DNA of 51,390 bases from Ilyobacter polytropus. GTDB lineage: Bacteria; Fusobacteriota; Fusobacteriia; Fusobacteriales; Fusobacteriaceae. Below the pieces are notes generated by a model. That model worked only from the letters and a program-made list of their open reading frames with translations. It searched no databases and had not been told where the DNA came from. A program made the translations under genes and the position numbers. Below, piece after piece: positions 42,198 to 51,390 of the stretch; the stretch's first letter is position 1, and every line of letters starts with the position of its first letter. The stretch is taken from assembly GCA_003246855.1 (NCBI GenBank), contig QKCP01000061.1, positions 1 through 51,390 of the forward strand, written 5' to 3'.

Positions 42198-42698
42198 CTA
42201 GCTTAAAATATCCTTAACTTCTTTCCCTCTAAGTCTTGCAACTTCATCTGCATTTCTTAGTTCTTTTAAACCTTCAATAGTAGCTCTTGCTACGTTCATT
42301 TTATTTTTAGACCCTCTTACTTTAGTTAAGATGTCGTGTACTCCTACCAACTCTAAGATTTCCCTTGAAGAAGAACCAGCTATTACTCCAGTACCTTCAG
42401 TTGCAGGTTTCATCCACACTTGAGTTGCTCCCCATCTACCAATTTGTTCATGAGGAATAGTTACTCCTTTAAGAGAAACTTTTACCATGTTTTTCTTTGC
42501 AGCAGCAATTGCTTTTCTGATGGCATCCGGTACACCGTTAGCTTTTCCAAGCCCTAATCCGATGGAACCATTTTCATCTCCTACAGCTGCTAGCACAGAG
42601 AAAGATATTCTTCTTCCTCCTTTAACAGTTTTTGATACCCTGTTAATTCTTAATATTTTTTCACTAAATTGATTATCTTTATCGTTGAACTTTGCCAA
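42198..42698 (-). CDS. rpsE: 30S ribosomal protein S5
   Basis: 166 residues. [35 protein letters not shown] and [33 protein letters not shown] identify S5. The start is TTG at 42698 with GGAGG a few bases upstream; no ATG fits. It sits in spc order between rplR and rpmD. Confidence 0.97.
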   Translation of the reverse strand: MAKFNDKDNQFSEKILRINRVSKTVKGGRRISFSVLAAVGDENGSIGLGLGKANGVPDAIRKAIAAAKKNMVKVSLKGVTIPHEQIGRWGATQVWMKPATEGTGVIAGSSSREILELVGVHDILTKVRGSKNKMNVARATIEGLKELRNADEVARLRGKEVKDILS

Positions 42699-42718
42699 GA
42701 ATTGTCCTCCTCTCTTGT

Positions 42719-43087
42719 CTAAAATTTAAGTCCAGCTTCTCTAGCAGCATCTGCTAGTGCTTGGATTCTTCCAGTGTATTTATATCCCGCTCTATCAAAA
42801 ACTACAGTCTCTATACCTTTAGCCGCAGCTCTTTCAGCAAGCTTTTTCCCCACCATTTTAGCAGATTCAACATTTCCACCGTGTTTAACTTCAGCTTTTA
42901 GTTCTTTATCTATAGTTGAAGCAGATGCCAAAGTTACAGCATTAACATCGTCAATTAATTGCGCAAAGATGTTGTTATTTGATCTGTAAACAGCTAGTCT
43001 CGGTTTTTCCGCTGTACCAGAGATTTTACTTCTGATTGATGCGTGTTTTCTATTTTTCACAGCTTTTCTGTCAACTTTTTTAAACAA
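42719..43087 (-). CDS. rplR: 50S ribosomal protein L18
   Basis: 122 residues with [34 protein letters not shown] and [28 protein letters not shown], typical of this 5S rRNA-binding protein. The start is TTG at 43087 with AAAGGAGG 9 nt upstream. Confidence 0.97.
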   Translation of the reverse strand: MFKKVDRKAVKNRKHASIRSKISGTAEKPRLAVYRSNNNIFAQLIDDVNAVTLASASTIDKELKAEVKHGGNVESAKMVGKKLAERAAAKGIETVVFDRAGYKYTGRIQALADAAREAGLKF

Positions 43088-43117
43088 CTCCGTTAACCTC
43101 CTTTACCTTAAGCTACC

Positions 43118-43651
43118 TTACGATTTCTTACCTTCTTTTCTTCTAACAACCTCGTCAGAGTACTTAACCCCTTTTCCTTTGTAAGGTTCAGGAGCTCTTT
43201 TAGCTCTGATATCAGCAGCTACTTGGCCTACAACTTCTCTCTCGATCCCGTCTACGTGGACTTTCGTGTTACCTTCTACTGTGAAAGTAATTCCAGAAAC
43301 CTCGTTGATAACTACTGGATGCGAGTATCCTAGTGAAAGCTCTAGCCCTTTTCCTGCAGCTTTAGCTCTGTATCCAACCCCTACTAGTTCCAGAGTTTTT
43401 CTAAACCCTTGAGATACTCCAACTACCATATTGTTGATAAGGGCTCTTGCAGTTCCGTGCAAAGCTCTTACGTTTGGAAGGTCGTTTGGTCTCTCTACTA
43501 TAATTTGATTGTCTTCTTGTTTTATAGTCAATTCATCATAGAATTTTTTACTTAAAGTTCCCTTAGGGCCTTTTACAGTTACTTCAGTTGCATTGATAGT
43601 AACTTCTACACCAGCAGGTATTACAACAGGCTTTTTACCTACTCTTGACAT
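43118..43651 (-). CDS. rplF: 50S ribosomal protein L6
   Basis: 177 residues. It begins [18 protein letters not shown], and the C-terminal domain has [28 protein letters not shown], the conserved L6 end. ATG start. Confidence 0.98.
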   Translation of the reverse strand: MSRVGKKPVVIPAGVEVTINATEVTVKGPKGTLSKKFYDELTIKQEDNQIIVERPNDLPNVRALHGTARALINNMVVGVSQGFRKTLELVGVGYRAKAAGKGLELSLGYSHPVVINEVSGITFTVEGNTKVHVDGIEREVVGQVAADIRAKRAPEPYKGKGVKYSDEVVRRKEGKKS

Positions 43652-43675
43652 CTAATTACACCTCCACTTTAGATA

Positions 43676-44071
43676 TTACCATACGAAGCAAAGAACTTCT
43701 CCGCCGACTTTTTCTGCTCTACAAGTTCTGTCAGTTACTACTCCTTTTGGCGTTGAAACAATTGCGATTCCTAGTCCAGATAGTACTCTAGGCATTTCTT
43801 CTACTGAAGAGTAAACCCTTCTTCCAGGTTTAGATATTCTTTTCAACCCTTTGATTACTCTTTCTTTACCGTCATATTTTAGATAAACTCTGATGTTTTT
43901 CTTGTTTCCATCAGTTATCACTTTATAGTTTAAAATGTATCCTTCTTCTTTTAAGATGTTAGCTACCGCTTCTTTCATTTTAGAAAAAGGCACATCCACT
44001 TTTTCATGCATTGCTGAGTTTGCGTTTCTAACCCTTGTTAGCATATCTGCAATTGGATCTGTTAAATACAT
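43676..44071 (-). CDS. rpsH: 30S ribosomal protein S8
   Basis: 131 residues, beginning [37 protein letters not shown] and ending [22 protein letters not shown], both definitive. S8 is the regulator of the spc operon in E. coli; no clear S8 site was identified here. Confidence 0.98.
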   Translation of the reverse strand: MYLTDPIADMLTRVRNANSAMHEKVDVPFSKMKEAVANILKEEGYILNYKVITDGNKKNIRVYLKYDGKERVIKGLKRISKPGRRVYSSVEEMPRVLSGLGIAIVSTPKGVVTDRTCRAEKVGGEVLCFVW

Positions 44072-44105
44072 CTACACTTATCCTCCTTCCTATTATCTAT
44101 ATCTC

Positions 44106-44393
44106 TTACCAGCTTGATTTCTTTACCCCAGGGATTACTCCCGCTCCAGCTAATTGTCTGAACTGTACTCTCGAGATTCCGAACTCTCTCATGTAACCTC
44201 TAGGTCTTCCGTTGATTTCACATCTATTTCTAAGCCTTGTAGGAGATGCGTTTCTAGGTAGTTTAGATAATGCTTCTACTGCTTCTAAATCTCCTTGTTT
44301 AGCTTTCGCTTTTAATTCAGCTCTTTTTGCAGCGTATTTATCTACTAATTTTTCTCTTTTGATTTCACGCTGAACCATTGCTTTTTTAGCCAT
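44106..44393 (-). CDS. rpsN: 30S ribosomal protein S14 (zinc-free form)
   Basis: 95 residues with [38 protein letters not shown] and the end PGVKKSSW. It is the longer, cysteine-poor form without the CXXC zinc motifs, as in Proteobacteria, rather than the 61-residue zinc form. Confidence 0.97.
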   Translation of the reverse strand: MAKKAMVQREIKREKLVDKYAAKRAELKAKAKQGDLEAVEALSKLPRNASPTRLRNRCEINGRPRGYMREFGISRVQFRQLAGAGVIPGVKKSSW

Positions 44394-44411
44394 TAGAGTT
44401 TACCTCCTTAA

Positions 44412-44963
44412 TTATTTTTTGAAAGGCATTCCGAAAGCTTTTAATAAAGCTCTCCCCTCTTCGTCGTTTTTAGCCGAAGAAACGATAGTGATTGACATAC
44501 CGAAAAGTTTTTCAACTTTATCGTATTCGATTTCAGGGAAAACTAACTGATCAACTAATCCTAAAGAGTAGTTTCCTCTTCCATCAAATGCTTTAGCCGA
44601 AATTCCTTCGAAGTCTCTTACCCTTGGTAATACCACATTTACTAGTCTATCTAAAAAGTCGTACATTCTTTCTTTTCTTAATGTAACTTTTGCACCGATA
44701 GGCATTCCTTCTCTTAGTTTGAATCCTGCTTCTGATTTCTTAGCTTTTCTAACAACAGGTTTTTGCCCAGTTATGATAGTTAAGTCACCTATAGCAGCAT
44801 CCATTAGCTTAACGTTTTGAGTAGCCTCTCCAACTCCCATATTCACTACGATCTTCTCTAGTTTAGGAGCTTCCATTACGTTTTTAAGCCCTAACTCAGA
44901 CATAAGAGCAGGTACGATTTCTTCATTATATTTAGTTTGTAATCTAGAAACGTATTTAGACAC
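44412..44963 (-). CDS. rplE: 50S ribosomal protein L5
   Basis: 183 residues with [42 protein letters not shown] and [23 protein letters not shown]. It binds 5S rRNA. The start is GTG at 44963. Confidence 0.98.
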   Translation of the reverse strand: MSKYVSRLQTKYNEEIVPALMSELGLKNVMEAPKLEKIVVNMGVGEATQNVKLMDAAIGDLTIITGQKPVVRKAKKSEAGFKLREGMPIGAKVTLRKERMYDFLDRLVNVVLPRVRDFEGISAKAFDGRGNYSLGLVDQLVFPEIEYDKVEKLFGMSITIVSSAKNDEEGRALLKAFGMPFKK

Positions 44964-44981
44964 TTACGTTATCCTCCCTTC

Positions 44982-45323
44982 TTATAGAACTTCTCCAGAT
45001 ACTTTTGAGTATCTTACTTTTTTCCCGTCAACGACTTTGTAACCGATTCTTGTTGGTTTTCCAGCTTTTTCATCATACACCATTACTTTAGATGAGAAAA
45101 TTGGAGCAGGCTTTGTAACAACTCCGCCTTGTGGGTTCATTTGAGTTGGTTTTAAATGTTTAGTTACTACATTTATGCCTTCAACTACGATTTTTCCTTT
45201 TTTAGGGAACACTTTTACTATTTTTCCAGTTTTTCCTTTATCTTTACCAGAGATTACATATACTGTGTCTCCAGATTTTACGTGAATTTTATCAGGAACG
45301 AACTTTATTTTAGGTTTAGCCAC
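44982..45323 (-). CDS. rplX: 50S ribosomal protein L24
   Basis: 113 residues with a KOW motif ([42 protein letters not shown]). It is an assembly initiator of the 50S subunit. The start is GTG at 45323. Confidence 0.97.
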   Translation of the reverse strand: MAKPKIKFVPDKIHVKSGDTVYVISGKDKGKTGKIVKVFPKKGKIVVEGINVVTKHLKPTQMNPQGGVVTKPAPIFSSKVMVYDEKAGKPTRIGYKVVDGKKVRYSKVSGEVL

Positions 45324-45340
45324 AATTACTGCCTCCTCTC

Positions 45341-45709
45341 TTATATTACTTCAGGTGCAAGAGATACTATTTTCATGAAACCTTTTGCCCTTAATTCTCT
45401 TGCTACTGGTCCGAAAATCCTTGTTCCTCTAGCTTCTAAGTTTGCCGTAAGAACAACTCCTGCGTTGTCGTCAAATTTTATGTATGAACCGTCTTCTCTT
45501 CTAGTTTCTTTTTTAGTTCTAACCACAACAGCCTTAACAACATCCCCTTTTTTTACGTTTCCGCCAGGGACAGCCTCTTTAACTGACGCTACAACTACAT
45601 CTCCGATTCTACCGAATCTTCTTTTAGATCCACCTAGTACTCTAATAACCATAAGCTTTTTAGCTCCAGAGTTATCAGCAACATTAAGGATTGTTTGTTG
45701 TTGTACCAT
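45341..45709 (-). CDS. rplN: 50S ribosomal protein L14
   Basis: 122 residues, from [26 protein letters not shown] to [29 protein letters not shown], the exact family length and ends. ATG start. Confidence 0.98.
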   Translation of the reverse strand: MVQQQTILNVADNSGAKKLMVIRVLGGSKRRFGRIGDVVVASVKEAVPGGNVKKGDVVKAVVVRTKKETRREDGSYIKFDDNAGVVLTANLEARGTRIFGPVARELRAKGFMKIVSLAPEVI

Positions 45710-45740
45710 TAAGTTATCCTCCTCTCAAATAGCTTAATTA

Positions 45741-45992
45741 TTACTTCGCTTTTTCTAATATTTCAACGACTCTCCATCTTTTATCTTTCGATAATGGTCT
45801 AGTCTCCATGATTTTTACTTTGTCTCCACTTTTGCAAACGTTGTTCTCGTCATGAGCTTTATATTTAACAGATTTTTTTACTCTTTTGTTATAAAGTGGG
45901 TGGAATGACATTACTTCTTCCATGACAACTACCGTTTTGTCCATTTTGTCAGAAACAACGATACCCTCTCTTACTTTTCTCTCGTTACGCAA
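45741..45992 (-). CDS. rpsQ: 30S ribosomal protein S17
   Basis: 83 residues with [19 protein letters not shown] and [41 protein letters not shown]. The start is TTG at 45992, with AAGGAGG 8 nt upstream. Confidence 0.97.
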   Translation of the reverse strand: MRNERKVREGIVVSDKMDKTVVVMEEVMSFHPLYNKRVKKSVKYKAHDENNVCKSGDKVKIMETRPLSKDKRWRVVEILEKAK

Positions 45993-46039
45993 GTTTTCAA
46001 CCTCCTTACATAAATATGTTTTTCCGAACTATTCTATCC

Positions 46040-46222
46040 TTATCTTTCAATTAAGACAGTTTTTATCCTAGCTATGTCTCTTCTTACTTCTCTGATTTTA
46101 GCAGTATTAGTTAGTTGACCTAATGAAAGTTGGAATTTCAGGTTGAATAATTCTTCCTTTAGCTCCTTACATTTTGCAACTAAATCTTCCGTTGCTAGTG
46201 CTCTTATTTCCTTAGCTTTCAT
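46040..46222 (-). CDS. rpmC: 50S ribosomal protein L29
   Basis: 60 residues with [31 protein letters not shown] and [15 protein letters not shown], the L29 helical hairpin near the exit tunnel. Its ATG overlaps the end of rplP. Confidence 0.97.
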   Translation of the reverse strand: MKAKEIRALATEDLVAKCKELKEELFNLKFQLSLGQLTNTAKIREVRRDIARIKTVLIER

Positions 46223-46644
46223 TAATTATCACCACCGTTCTCTCTTTTTACGATTTTACATGCGATAGGTAGTTTCATCGATGCTTTTCTCAAAGCAGCA
46301 ACTGCTTTCTCTTCAGTAACTCCGCCAACTTCGAACATGATTCTTCCAGGTTTCACTACGCATACCCAACCTTCAACGTTACCTTTACCTTTACCCATCC
46401 TTACTCCGGCTGGTCTTGTTGTGATAGGTTTGTCAGGGAATATTCTTATGTAAGTGTCCCCTTCCCTTCTGAACGTTCTGTTTATAGCTACCCTACATGC
46501 TTCGATTTGTCTATTTGTAATCCAGTGTGCTTCTAGAGCTTGTAATCCGAAGTCACCGAAAGCTACTGTGTTTCCTCTTTGAGCTTTCCCTTTCATTCTA
46601 CCTCTGAAGCTTTTTCTGTGTTTTGTTCTTTTAGGCATCAACAT
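46222..46644 (-). CDS. rplP: 50S ribosomal protein L16
   Basis: 140 residues with [38 protein letters not shown] and [27 protein letters not shown]. The start MLMP is usual for the family. It begins 2 bp after the rpsC stop. Confidence 0.98.
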   Translation of the reverse strand: MLMPKRTKHRKSFRGRMKGKAQRGNTVAFGDFGLQALEAHWITNRQIEACRVAINRTFRREGDTYIRIFPDKPITTRPAGVRMGKGKGNVEGWVCVVKPGRIMFEVGGVTEEKAVAALRKASMKLPIACKIVKRENGGDN

Positions 46645-46646
46645 GA

Positions 46647-47303
46647 TTACTCTTCGCCCCCTTCCCTTTTAGTTGGAAGAACTTCACCGTGGTATATCCA
46701 TACTTTTATTCCGATGGCTCCATAAGTTGTACGTGCTGTCGCTGTTGCGTATTCTATGTCAGCTCTTAATGTATGTAGAGGTACCTTTCCTGATACTGAC
46801 CATTCAGATCTTGCGATCTCAGCTCCGTTTAATCTTCCAGAAACCATTACTTTTATCCCTAAGGCTCCTGCTCTTTCAGCTCTCATGATAGCTTGGTTTA
46901 CCGCTCTTTTGTAAGCTACCCTTCTCTCGATAGATGTTGCGATGTTTTCAGCAACAAGTACCGCGTCTTTGTTGAACTGTTTTACTTCTTGTACTTTTAT
47001 AGTAGCTTTTTTACCAGTTAGTAACTCTAACTTAGCTTTTAAAGCCTCTATTTCTGAACCTTTTCTACCAATAACAATACCAGCTTTTGCTGTATGAATA
47101 ATCACAACAACGTGCGAAGGTGATGTTCTTTCAATGTTGATTTTCGCGATTCCAGCATGGTAGTAAGTTTTTTTGATCAATTCTTTGATCTCGATATCTT
47201 CATGAAAGTATTTAGCATACTCTTTCTTGTCTGCATACCAGCTAGAATCCCAAGTTCTTGTAATTCCAAGTCTTAGTCCTCTAGGATCTACCTTTTGTCC
47301 CAC
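46647..47303 (-). CDS. rpsC: 30S ribosomal protein S3
   Basis: 218 residues. It begins [29 protein letters not shown]; the KH domain contains [26 protein letters not shown], and the C-terminal [14 protein letters not shown] is standard. The start is GTG at 47303. Confidence 0.98.
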   Translation of the reverse strand: MGQKVDPRGLRLGITRTWDSSWYADKKEYAKYFHEDIEIKELIKKTYYHAGIAKINIERTSPSHVVVIIHTAKAGIVIGRKGSEIEALKAKLELLTGKKATIKVQEVKQFNKDAVLVAENIATSIERRVAYKRAVNQAIMRAERAGALGIKVMVSGRLNGAEIARSEWSVSGKVPLHTLRADIEYATATARTTYGAIGIKVWIYHGEVLPTKREGGEE

Positions 47304-47319
47304 TCTTCATACCTCCTTA

Positions 47320-47652
47320 TTACTTTTCGCTTACCGCTACAATAATGTGAGCTGTTGGTTTTCTTATAATGTCCGCTCTCCCCATTGCTCTTGGACTGAT
47401 TCTTTTCAAAACCGGTCCTTGGTTAACCATTATAGTTGAAACGTATAGTTTTTCTTCATCCATATCAAAGTTGTTTGTCGCATTAGCTATTGCCGATGCC
47501 AATGTTTTCTTGATTATTTTTGCCGCTTTTTTATTTGTGAACTGTAATATATCTAAAGCTTGTACAGCTGATTTTCCTCTTACTAAGTCAGCCACTAATC
47601 TAGCTTTTGTTGGAGATAGTCTCACAAAACGTGTTACTGCTTTAGCTTCCAC
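47320..47652 (-). CDS. rplV: 50S ribosomal protein L22
   Basis: 110 residues with KAVTRFVRLSPTKARLVADLVRGKSAVQALDIL and GPVLKRISPRAMGRADIIRKPTAHI, lining the exit tunnel. The start is GTG at 47652. Confidence 0.98.
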   Translation of the reverse strand: MEAKAVTRFVRLSPTKARLVADLVRGKSAVQALDILQFTNKKAAKIIKKTLASAIANATNNFDMDEEKLYVSTIMVNQGPVLKRISPRAMGRADIIRKPTAHIIVAVSEK

Positions 47653-47703
47653 TATTAAAGCCTCCTCTCATAAATCTATCTATTTAATAATAGGAATCAA
47701 TTT

Positions 47704-47988
47704 TTATTTTTTCTTACCTTTTTTAGCGTCTTTTCCGTGTCCGTGATAAGTTCTTGTTGGTGCGAACTCACCTAGTTTATGTCCAACCATATGCTCTGTC
47801 ACATGAACAGGTATATGTTTTTTCCCGTTGTATACTCCGAAAGTTAGCCCAACGAATTCAGGGAAAATAGTTGATCTTCTAGACCAAGTTTTGATTATTG
47901 CTTTTACATTACCACTCTCTACTGCTTCTAACACTTTTTTCTTTAAGTGGTGGTCAATGAAAGGTCCTTTTTTTAACGAACGAGCCAT
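47704..47988 (-). CDS. rpsS: 30S ribosomal protein S19
   Basis: 94 residues, [18 protein letters not shown] at the start and [23 protein letters not shown] toward the end. ATG start. Confidence 0.98.
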   Translation of the reverse strand: MARSLKKGPFIDHHLKKKVLEAVESGNVKAIIKTWSRRSTIFPEFVGLTFGVYNGKKHIPVHVTEHMVGHKLGEFAPTRTYHGHGKDAKKGKKK

Positions 47989-48012
47989 TTAAGTATTGCC
48001 TCCTCTCAGAAA

Positions 48013-48843
48013 TTATTTAGATTTTCTTTTTCTTACGATAAATTTATCTGATGATTTTTTACCTCTAGTCTTAACACCAAGTGTTGGTTTACCCCATGGA
48101 GTAACTGGAGATTTTCTTCCGATAGGAGTTCTCCCTTCCCCTCCTCCGTGTGGGTGATCAACTGGGTTCATTGCAGATCCTCTCACATGAGGTCTTCTTC
48201 CCATGTTTCTGTTTCTTCCTGCTTTACCAATTGATACTAGTCCGTGCTCAGAGTTTCCTACTTCACCGATTGTAGCCATGCAGTCTTTGTGGATTAATCT
48301 TAGTTCTCCAGAAGGCATCTCAACGTGACAGTAAGTTCCTTCTTTAGCAACTAGTCTTGCAGCAGTTCCTGCCGATCTAGCGATTTGTCCACCTCTTCCA
48401 GGTTGTAATTCGATGTTGTGTATTTGAGTTCCCACTGGTAGGTCTGCTAATTTCAGTGCATTTCCTGGTTTGAACTCAGCGTTTTTACCAGTCATTACAG
48501 TGTCGCCTTTTTTTAGACCTTTAGGCGCTAGTATGTATCTTTTTTCTCCATCTACATAGTTTAGTAGCGCGATGTTAGATGTTCTGTTTGGATCATACTC
48601 GATTGAAGCAACTTTTGCCGGTACGTCCATTTTGTTTCTTTTGAAATCGATTATTCTGTATAATCTTTTGTGACCTTTTTGTCTGTTTCTTCCTGTTCTG
48701 TGCCCAAAGTTATCTCTACCATAAGCAGATTTTAGTGGCACTGTCAAAGATTTCTCAGGTCTTACGCTATCTATATCTTCACTAACAAGAAGCGACATAT
48801 GTCTAGTTCCGTTAGTGATAGCTTTTAACTTCTTGATCGCCAT
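48013..48843 (-). CDS. rplB: 50S ribosomal protein L2
   Basis: With the ATG at 48843 it has 276 residues, the usual L2 length, and the expected start [23 protein letters not shown] is 11 nt upstream; an in-frame ATG at 48861 overlaps that site. [42 protein letters not shown] is the peptidyl-transferase-centre region. Confidence 0.98.
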   Translation of the reverse strand: MAIKKLKAITNGTRHMSLLVSEDIDSVRPEKSLTVPLKSAYGRDNFGHRTGRNRQKGHKRLYRIIDFKRNKMDVPAKVASIEYDPNRTSNIALLNYVDGEKRYILAPKGLKKGDTVMTGKNAEFKPGNALKLADLPVGTQIHNIELQPGRGGQIARSAGTAARLVAKEGTYCHVEMPSGELRLIHKDCMATIGEVGNSEHGLVSIGKAGRNRNMGRRPHVRGSAMNPVDHPHGGGEGRTPIGRKSPVTPWGKPTLGVKTRGKKSSDKFIVRKRKSK

Positions 48844-48902
48844 AAGCTTCTTTACCTCCATTTGAAAATTTTAGACCTATAATCATCTGTCAAACTCATG
48901 CC

Positions 48903-49190
48903 TTACACAGTTTCAAAATAAGTTATTTTGTCCCCTTCTTTTACTTTCACTATTGCTTTTTTCTTAGCTTGAGTTTTGTATAATTTCATCCCGTGTCTTT
49001 TAGTTACAGATTTGATGCTCGAAGTAGCTACCCCTTCTACTTTAACGTTGAAGATCGCCTCAACGGCTTTTCCGATCTCAATTTTGTTGGCTTTAGGGTT
49101 CACTTCGAAAGTGTATCTATTAGACTCTCTTCTTAAAATCTCAGATTTCTCTGTGACGATTGGTTTTTTTATTATTTCGTAAGCAGTCAT
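48903..49190 (-). CDS. rplW: 50S ribosomal protein L23
   Basis: 95 residues with YEIIKKPIVTEKSEILRRESNRYTFEVNPKANKIEIGKAVEAIFNVKV. It is the exit-tunnel docking site. Its ATG shares a base with the rplD stop (TAATG). Confidence 0.97.
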   Translation of the reverse strand: MTAYEIIKKPIVTEKSEILRRESNRYTFEVNPKANKIEIGKAVEAIFNVKVEGVATSSIKSVTKRHGMKLYKTQAKKKAIVKVKEGDKITYFETV

Positions 49191-49825
49191 TATGCTAGCA
49201 CCTCCTCAATAGCCTTAAGTGCTTCTTTTGTTACGATTACTTTATCTTGTTTCAGTAACCAGTAAACACCTAGTTCGCTTGGTTGTAATACAACAGCATT
49301 TTCTAAGTTTCTAGCTGACAGGTATAGGTTGAAGTCAGCATCAGTTGCTAAGTTGCTTACTACGAACATTTGTTTGTTGTTCGCTTCCAAGGCTTTTGTT
49401 AAAGCAACTATAGTTTTAGTTTTAGGAGTTTCGATAACTCCTTCGATAATTACTATGTTACCTTCTCTTACTTTTTCAGAAAGCGCTGATTTAATAGCTA
49501 GCTTTCTTACTTTTTTATTTACTTTTTTCTCGTACGATCTTGGTTGAGGTCCGAAAGTTACTCCTCCTCCAACCATGTGAGGTGCTCTTATAGAACCTTG
49601 TCTAGCTCTTCCAGTCCCTTTTTGTCTGAAAGGCTTCCTTCCTCCACCTCTTACCATTGCTCTTGTTTTTGTAGCTGCTGTCCCTTGTCTAGCTGCTGCT
49701 AGTTCCGCAGTCAACACTTCGTGTAATACAGCTTTATTAGGCTCAATGCCAAAAACCGCGTCCATAGCTTCTACAGTTCCTGTTTTCTCACCTGATAGAT
49801 TGTATATATCTAATAAAACTGGCAT
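49190..49825 (-). CDS. rplD: 50S ribosomal protein L4
   Basis: 211 residues with the L4 extended loop ([41 protein letters not shown]). L4 is the autoregulator of the S10 operon in Gammaproteobacteria and may act on the rpsJ leader or the rpsJ-rplC gap here. Confidence 0.98.
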   Translation of the reverse strand: MPVLLDIYNLSGEKTGTVEAMDAVFGIEPNKAVLHEVLTAELAAARQGTAATKTRAMVRGGGRKPFRQKGTGRARQGSIRAPHMVGGGVTFGPQPRSYEKKVNKKVRKLAIKSALSEKVREGNIVIIEGVIETPKTKTIVALTKALEANNKQMFVVSNLATDADFNLYLSARNLENAVVLQPSELGVYWLLKQDKVIVTKEALKAIEEVLA

Positions 49826-49851
49826 TATTCTCCTCCTTCCTCTAAGTCAAA

Positions 49852-50478
49852 CTACTTCTTGTTAGCTGGTTTGATTACTAGGTATCCGTTTTTCGATCCT
49901 GGAACGGCACCTTTTATCAACATTACATTGTTCTCCGAATCAACTTTAACAACTTTTAGGTTTTGCACAGTTACTGCTGCGTTACCTAATCTTCCAGCCA
50001 TTTTCAATCCTCTTAATACTTTTGAAGGGAATGACGATTGTCCGATTGATCCTCCAAGTCTGTGGTTTCTAGAAACCCCGTGAGTAGCTCTGTTTCCACC
50101 GAAGTTATGTCTCTTCATAACCCCTGCAGTCCCTTTACCTTTAGAAGTTCCTGTTATATCCACATACTCGACACCTTCAAACGAATCAACTTTGATTTCT
50201 TGCCCTAACTCATAACCTTCAACAGAGTCAATTCTAAGCTCTTTAACGAATCTTAACGGTTTCACTCCCGCTTTTTTAAAGATCCCCATCATAGGCTTAG
50301 TTGTGTTTTTTTCTTTCTTTTCGTCAAAACCTATTTGAAGTGCCGTGTACCCTTCTTTTTCAGAAGTTTTCTTTTGTAGCACGTAGTTAGGTCCCGCTTC
50401 TACTACTGTAACTGGAACAAATTTTCCATTTTCAAAAATTTGTGTCATTCCAATTTTTTTTCCTAAAATTCCTGACAT
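49852..50478 (-). CDS. rplC: 50S ribosomal protein L3
   Basis: 208 residues from the ATG at 50478: SGILGKKIGMTQIFENGKFVPVTVVEAGP, then GTSKGKGTAGVMKRHNFGGNRATHGVSRNHRLGGSIGQ. GGAGG is about 7 nt upstream. A longer frame to a TTG at 50514 overlaps a hairpin and the Shine-Dalgarno site and is rejected. Confidence 0.98.
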   Translation of the reverse strand: MSGILGKKIGMTQIFENGKFVPVTVVEAGPNYVLQKKTSEKEGYTALQIGFDEKKEKNTTKPMMGIFKKAGVKPLRFVKELRIDSVEGYELGQEIKVDSFEGVEYVDITGTSKGKGTAGVMKRHNFGGNRATHGVSRNHRLGGSIGQSSFPSKVLRGLKMAGRLGNAAVTVQNLKVVKVDSENNVMLIKGAVPGSKNGYLVIKPANKK

Positions 50479-50622
50479 CTTTTTACCTCCATCAAATAAT
50501 ATATTGGTTGACAACTGTTCCTCGTGGTTCTACTTGCCAACTTGTATTATTATGTAAGTTATATCTATATTAAACTAAATAATACCGAAAGTTCTACCTA
50601 CAAAATAATAAAATCAAACAAA
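50479..50622 (-). promoter_or_regulatory. Structured gap between rpsJ and rplC
   Basis: A 144-bp non-coding gap occurs inside the S10 operon. GTTGGCAA (50541-50534) pairs with TTGTCAAC (50514-50507), an 8-bp stem with one G-U pair. GTAGAAC occurs in its loop and again in the upstream flank (near 50596). Candidate cis-regulatory leader for rplC-rplD; no known family is recognised. Confidence 0.5.
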
Positions 50623-50934
50623 TTAAGCTTGTTTAATTTCGATTCCTACCCCTGAAGGTAAGTTAACAGAAGTTAACGCTTTGATAGTTCCTTGGTTTGA
50701 GTTTTTAATCTCAACCACTCTTTTGTGAACTCTCATCTCGAATTGTTCTCTTGAATCTTTGTTCACGTGAACTGATCTAAGTACTGTGTACTTTTTAATT
50801 TTTGTTGGTAGCGGCATAGGTCCCGCAATCTCAGCACCTGATTTTTTAGCTACCTCGGCTATCTTTTTCGCAGATTGATCTAATAATTTATGATCGTAAG
50901 CTTTTAAATAAATTCTTAATTTGTTTGAAGCCAT
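50623..50934 (-). CDS. rpsJ: 30S ribosomal protein S10 (NusE)
   Basis: 103 residues: [73 protein letters not shown]. It is first in the S10 operon and also acts in transcription antitermination as NusE. AGGAGGTG precedes the ATG. A promoter and hairpin leader lie between tuf and this gene. Confidence 0.98.
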   Translation of the reverse strand: MASNKLRIYLKAYDHKLLDQSAKKIAEVAKKSGAEIAGPMPLPTKIKKYTVLRSVHVNKDSREQFEMRVHKRVVEIKNSNQGTIKALTSVNLPSGVGIEIKQA

Positions 50935-50994
50935 TTAAAGTCTTGCACCTCCTATACAATTTTCAAAGTCCGCTATTGTTATTATTTTTCATTA

Positions 50995-51024
50995 GAATGG
51001 CGAGGGCATCAGCCTTCGCCATTC
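50995..51024 (-). promoter_or_regulatory. Hairpin in the rpsJ leader
   Basis: GAATGGCGA (51024-51016) pairs with TCGCCATTC (51003-50995), continued by GGC/GCC around a TGAT loop with one mismatch. It sits at the very 5' end of the inferred transcript. No U-run follows on the minus strand, so it is not a tuf terminator. Possible L4 target or 5' stabiliser. Confidence 0.6.
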
Positions 51025-51037
51025 CATCAGTTTTAAC

Positions 51038-51066
51038 ATTATATCATAATTTGAAAAATATGAAAA
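51038..51066 (-). promoter_or_regulatory. S10 operon promoter
   Basis: TATAAT (51043-51038) with TGA extended -10; TTTTCA (51066-51061) at the -35 position, 17 bp spacer. Confidence 0.65.
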
Positions 51067-51113
51067 GCTTTTTGTTTCTTTTACAAAAGTAAAATTTGAA
51101 ACAAATAACTTAA

Positions 51114-51390
51114 CTATTTAACTATTGTTGAAACAACTCCAGATGCTACTGTTCTTCCACCTTCTCTTATCGCGAATCTTAGTCCTTCTTCCATCGCAAT
51201 TGGGTGAATTAATTGTACTGTCATCTCGATGTTATCCCCAGGCATTACCATTTCTACTCCTTCTGGTAGGTTTACTGATCCTGTGATGTCTGTTGTTCTA
51301 AAGTAGAATTGTGGTCTGTATCCTGTGAAGAATGGAGTATGTCTTCCTCCCTCTTCTTTAGTTAGTACGTATACTTCTGACGTGAAGTCT
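51114..51390 (-). CDS. tuf: Elongation factor Tu, C-terminal part (partial)
   Basis: The last 91 codons are present and run off the right edge. [41 protein letters not shown] and [26 protein letters not shown] are the conserved domain III. The gene lies directly upstream of rpsJ, the usual str-S10 junction. No clear intrinsic terminator follows, so read-through into rpsJ is possible. Confidence 0.97.
   Translation of the reverse strand, partial: DFTSEVYVLTKEEGGRHTPFFTGYRPQFYFRTTDITGSVNLPEGVEMVMPGDNIEMTVQLIHPIAMEEGLRFAIREGGRTVASGVVSTIVK

Overview
The window is a low-GC, gene-dense chromosomal segment with the character of a member of the Fusobacteriota (Ilyobacter/Propionigenium-like is my best guess). 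The basis is the 5' end of a 16S rRNA gene at the left edge, the AT-rich codon use, an envelope with an outer membrane (TolC, RND pump, outer-membrane-like barrel) combined with Gram-positive-like strong Shine-Dalgarno sites, and the gene families present. No genus-level call can be proven without database comparison. Most genes read leftwards (minus strand).

Layout, left to right. 1-260: 5' end of 16S rRNA and its promoter. 287-2794: D-Ala-D-Ala carboxypeptidase and the cysteine desulfurase/IscU pair. 3055-4154: two-gene chromate transporter. 4163-9241: endonuclease III, a lysophospholipase-like hydrolase, a stand-alone PolX-like nucleotidyltransferase, tyrS with a long leader, a GNAT acetyltransferase and an outer-membrane-like protein. 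9358-14723: enolase, a membrane-anchored SurA/PpiD-like foldase, and an unusual NtrC-like regulator cotranscribed with pabA. 14846-22534: an efflux locus (two TetR regulators, TolC, membrane fusion lipoprotein, RND pump, PII-like protein). 22857-28841: uppS-cdsA-dxr-tmk-lipoprotein-rseP-bioA. 28992-32123: rpsB-tsf-pyrH-frr. 32627-34158: nicotinamidase and a DODA-type dioxygenase. 34400-35180: an accessory island with tandem 22-residue peptide genes. 35216-51390: the ribosomal protein super-operon tuf-S10-spc-alpha, including two genes too short for ordinary ORF calling (rpmJ, rpmD).

Three systems stand out. (i) tyrS is preceded by a 15-codon leader peptide, MIEKLRRNYYYYYYL, with six consecutive tyrosine codons, its own promoter and Shine-Dalgarno site, and a factor-independent terminator before tyrS. 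This is the architecture of ribosome-mediated transcription attenuation rather than a T-box. (ii) At 34516-34784 two tandem copies of a gene encode an identical 22-residue hydrophobic peptide, with a decayed third copy, one strong promoter, a perfect 12-bp palindrome next to the -35 box and a strong terminator. It resembles type I toxin or PSM-like peptide loci in architecture, but I do not recognise the peptide. (iii) The efflux operon promoter carries four TGAC-N6-GTCA operators at 31, 31 and 33 bp spacing, next to two TetR paralogues with an identical 16-residue DNA-binding stretch.

The ribosomal protein region also shows several candidate autoregulatory leaders (before rpsB, rpsM, rpsJ and rplC) and an unusual number of TTG and GTG start codons.
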